DNA of 5,980 bases, from the NCBI GenBank assembly GCA_017743275.1, contig JAGHZG010000117.1, forward strand, positions 1 through 5,980, given 5' to 3'. This stretch comes from Chloroflexota bacterium (GTDB lineage Bacteria; Chloroflexota; Anaerolineae; B4-G1; DUEL01). The notes under the pieces were generated by a model. That model searched no databases. It saw only the letters and a list, made by a program, of their open reading frames with translations, and had not been told where the DNA came from. Position numbers and translations under genes: made by a program. Shown here in pieces: positions 4,193 to 5,980 of the stretch (its first letter is position 1; the number at the start of each line of letters is the position of its first letter).

Positions 4193-5584
4193 ATGCTTCC
4201 GACTAAAATCGTCGTCATCGGAGCCGGCAGCGCCAGTTTCGGGCTGAATACTCTGGCCGCGCTGATGCGGAGTTCGCGCCTGCGGGAGAGCCACCTGGCG
4301 CTGGTGGACCGCAACGCCGACGCGCTGGCGCTGGTGGGCCGTCTGGCTCAACGGCTCAACCGGGAGTGGGACGCCCGGATGACCGTGACCACCCACACCC
4401 ACCACGCCGAGGCGCTGGAGGGGGCCGGGTTTGTTGTCCTCTCCATTGAGGTGCCACCGCGCGAGCGGCTGTGGCAGATGGACTATGAGATTCCTCTCCG
4501 GTACGGTGTCCGTCAGCCCTACGCCGAGAACGGGGGGCCGGGCGGGTTCGCCCACGCGGCCCGCAACATCGGCCCGGTCATGGAGATTGTGCGGGACATA
4601 GAGCGCCTCTGCCCCGATGCCTGGCTCATCAACTACACCAACCCCATGGTCCGCATCTGCGATGCGATTGCCCGCTACAGTCGCATCAAAGTTGTTGGCC
4701 TCTGCCATCAGATTTACGTGGGCTACGCGGTGGTGGGCCTGGCCCTGGCGGCGGACCTGGGGTTCACTGTCCCCGAGGGGTTCACGGATACCCGCGCGTC
4801 TCTCGCCACGATTCCGGCGCGCGAGGTGGTCATCCGGCAGGCGGTGGAGCGGCTGGACATCCAGGCCGCCGGCCTGAACCACTTCACCTGGATGCTGAGC
4901 GTGCGGGACCGGCGGACGGGCGAGGACCTGTATCCCCTGTTTGCGGCCCGCTGGGCGCAGATGGACCCCGCCTTTGAGCCACTGACCCGTCGGATGTACG
5001 AGATTTTCGGACTGTTCCCCGTTTCGGGCGACGAGCACCTCTCCGAGTACCTGCCCTGGGTCAGCGACCCCGTCACCCGACCGTGGGAGAAGTACAATCT
5101 GGACCTGTATGAGTGGGACGTCTGGGAGCAGGTACGGGAAGTCCGGCATGAGGAGATGGCCCGCCTGGCCGACGGTCGGCTGAGCCTGGACTCTCTCGCT
5201 GAGGCGGATAGCGAGGGGGCGCTGGAGATGATTGAGAACATCGCGGGGGCGGGGCGACACTACCACCTGGCGGTCAACGTGCCCAACCGGGGCGCCATCT
5301 CCAACCTGCCGGAGGGGGCGATTGTGGAGGTGCCCGGCATGGTCACCGGGGCCGGGGTGCAGGGAGTCTGCGTGGGGGCGCTGCCGGAGCCCATCGCGGA
5401 GTTGTGCCGGCGCGAAATTGCGGTGGCCCGGTTGTGCGTGGACGCGGCAGTGAACGGCGACCGACGGGCCGCGCTCCAGTGCCTGCTTCTGGACCCGGTG
5501 GTCACCGATATAGAGGTGGCCCAGCGGATTCTGGACGATTATCTGACCACGTACCGGGAGTACCTGCCCCAGTTCTGGCAGTAG
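4193..5584 (+). CDS. Glycoside hydrolase family 4 alpha-glycosidase (alpha-galactosidase/glucosidase/galacturonidase type)
   Basis: GH4 enzymes cleave glycosides by an oxidation-elimination-reduction route that needs NAD+ and a divalent metal, usually Mn2+; they act in the cytoplasm on imported sugars. The 463-residue protein has no signal peptide and is the family's usual size. An N-terminal Rossmann fold carries KIVVIGAGSASFG (5-17) and LALVDRN (35-41). Family motifs follow: ENGGPGGFAHAARNI (112-126), LINYTNPM (145-152), GLCHQ (169-173, metal-ligand Cys171) and AAGLNHFTWML (225-235, likely metal-ligand His230). The C-terminal half has VNVPNRGAISNLPEGAIVE and GALPEPIAELCRREI, as in the MelA/AglA/LplD side of GH4 rather than phospho-beta-glucosidases. 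Cys171 and His230 are about 59 residues apart, roughly twice the spacing I recall for MelA, so a distinct subgroup is likely and the substrate cannot be named. It stands alone: no transporter or sugar regulator is adjacent. Its stop is 7 nt from the stop of the convergent transpeptidase gene. Confidence 0.92.
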   Translation: MLPTKIVVIGAGSASFGLNTLAALMRSSRLRESHLALVDRNADALALVGRLAQRLNREWDARMTVTTHTHHAEALEGAGFVVLSIEVPPRERLWQMDYEIPLRYGVRQPYAENGGPGGFAHAARNIGPVMEIVRDIERLCPDAWLINYTNPMVRICDAIARYSRIKVVGLCHQIYVGYAVVGLALAADLGFTVPEGFTDTRASLATIPAREVVIRQAVERLDIQAAGLNHFTWMLSVRDRRTGEDLYPLFAARWAQMDPAFEPLTRRMYEIFGLFPVSGDEHLSEYLPWVSDPVTRPWEKYNLDLYEWDVWEQVREVRHEEMARLADGRLSLDSLAEADSEGALEMIENIAGAGRHYHLAVNVPNRGAISNLPEGAIVEVPGMVTGAGVQGVCVGALPEPIAELCRREIAVARLCVDAAVNGDRRAALQCLLLDPVVTDIEVAQRILDDYLTTYREYLPQFWQ

Positions 5585-5591
5585 GTGGGGA

Positions 5592-5980
5592 TCAGTAATG
5601 GATGTTGACCAGTGTCCCCACTTCGGCCCAGTTGAAGAGCCACTCCGCCTCTGGGGTGGGCAGGTTGACGCAGCCGCGGCTCATCGGGCGACCGAAGTTA
5701 TTGTGCCAGTACGTGCCGTGCAGGCCGTAACCGCCGTAGAAGTACATCACGTAGGGGACATTGGGTAGATAATAGCCCGGCCCGGACATGTCGTCGTAGC
5801 GGAGTTTGGCCCAGATGCGGAACTGTCCGGTGGGCGTCGGCGTTCGGGGCAGGCCGGTGGAGACCACCACCACCCGCACCGGGGTGTTTCCCTCGTACGC
5901 CGTCAGCACCTGCCGGGTCAGGTCCACGTCAATCCAGCGGTCTTCGTTCGCAGGCGCGGGCGGCGGGACGGGGGTCGCGG
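5592..5980 (-). CDS. L,D-transpeptidase, YkuD domain (N-terminus beyond the right edge)
   Basis: YkuD-type L,D-transpeptidases act outside the membrane, cross-linking peptidoglycan stem peptides (3-3 links) or attaching proteins to them through a catalytic cysteine. The frame is open to the right edge; 128 codons are visible and no convincing start is present, so the gene begins outside the window. The visible part starts with a Pro/Ala linker (TPVPPPAPA), then the domain opening RWIDVDLTRQVLTAYEG and STGLPRTPTPTGQFRIW. The active site is intact: the conserved His of GLHGTYWHN (codon 5718-5720) and the catalytic Cys of MSRGCVNLP (codon 5670-5672), 16 residues apart. The domain runs to the C-terminus (LVNIHY). 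A GTG at 5927 is in frame but lies inside the first strand of the domain and is not a credible start. A signal peptide or anchor, and perhaps LysM or similar binding domains, would be expected upstream but cannot be seen. The gene is convergent with the GH4 gene. Confidence 0.95.
   Translation of the reverse strand, partial: ATPVPPPAPANEDRWIDVDLTRQVLTAYEGNTPVRVVVVSTGLPRTPTPTGQFRIWAKLRYDDMSGPGYYLPNVPYVMYFYGGYGLHGTYWHNNFGRPMSRGCVNLPTPEAEWLFNWAEVGTLVNIHY

Noticed and set aside
4160..5266. Minus-strand open frame (368 codons) opposite the GH4 gene
   Set aside because: It overlaps the GH4 gene antisense, and the GH4 frame carries the family motifs and a ribosome site; the minus frame is rich in His/Pro/Gln/Arg as expected of a shadow.

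Overview
The window looks like chromosomal DNA from a GC-rich bacterium, most likely a member of the Chloroflexota close to Anaerolineae. This is inferred from the protein flavour (Ffh, RimM, and an L,D-transpeptidase with a Pro-rich linker) and from spacers carrying AT-rich or palindromic interspersed repeats of the kind I associate with that group. No rRNA or marker tree is available, so the placement is tentative. Two genes run off the edges: dprA on the left and an L,D-transpeptidase on the right.

Positions 1-3963 are a minus-strand housekeeping cluster, transcribed right to left: ffh (SRP GTPase), rpsP (ribosomal protein S16), khpA (KH-domain RNA-binding protein), rimM (16S/30S maturation factor) and dprA (DNA-processing protein, incomplete). 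The first four follow the widespread ffh-rpsP-khpA-rimM order of protein targeting and ribosome assembly genes. The trmD-rplS pair that often follows rimM is absent, and dprA comes next instead. A near-consensus sigma-70 promoter precedes ffh, and a second candidate promoter lies in the long ffh-rpsP spacer.

Positions 3964-4192 are a divergent spacer. It holds the ffh promoter, a possible plus-strand promoter overlapping it at a shared palindromic -10, and a roughly 140-nt element with imperfect terminal inverted repeats and several perfect hairpins. Downstream on the plus strand is a GH4 (NAD- and metal-dependent) alpha-glycosidase, which ends 7 nt from the stop of a convergent, 5'-truncated YkuD L,D-transpeptidase.

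No defence system, CRISPR array, transposase, tRNA or rRNA is visible. The coding content is ordinary. The unusual material is between the genes: each spacer longer than about 70 nt carries a different inverted repeat or hairpin, and rimM lacks a normal start codon where homology expects one, with a 16-bp hairpin in its place.
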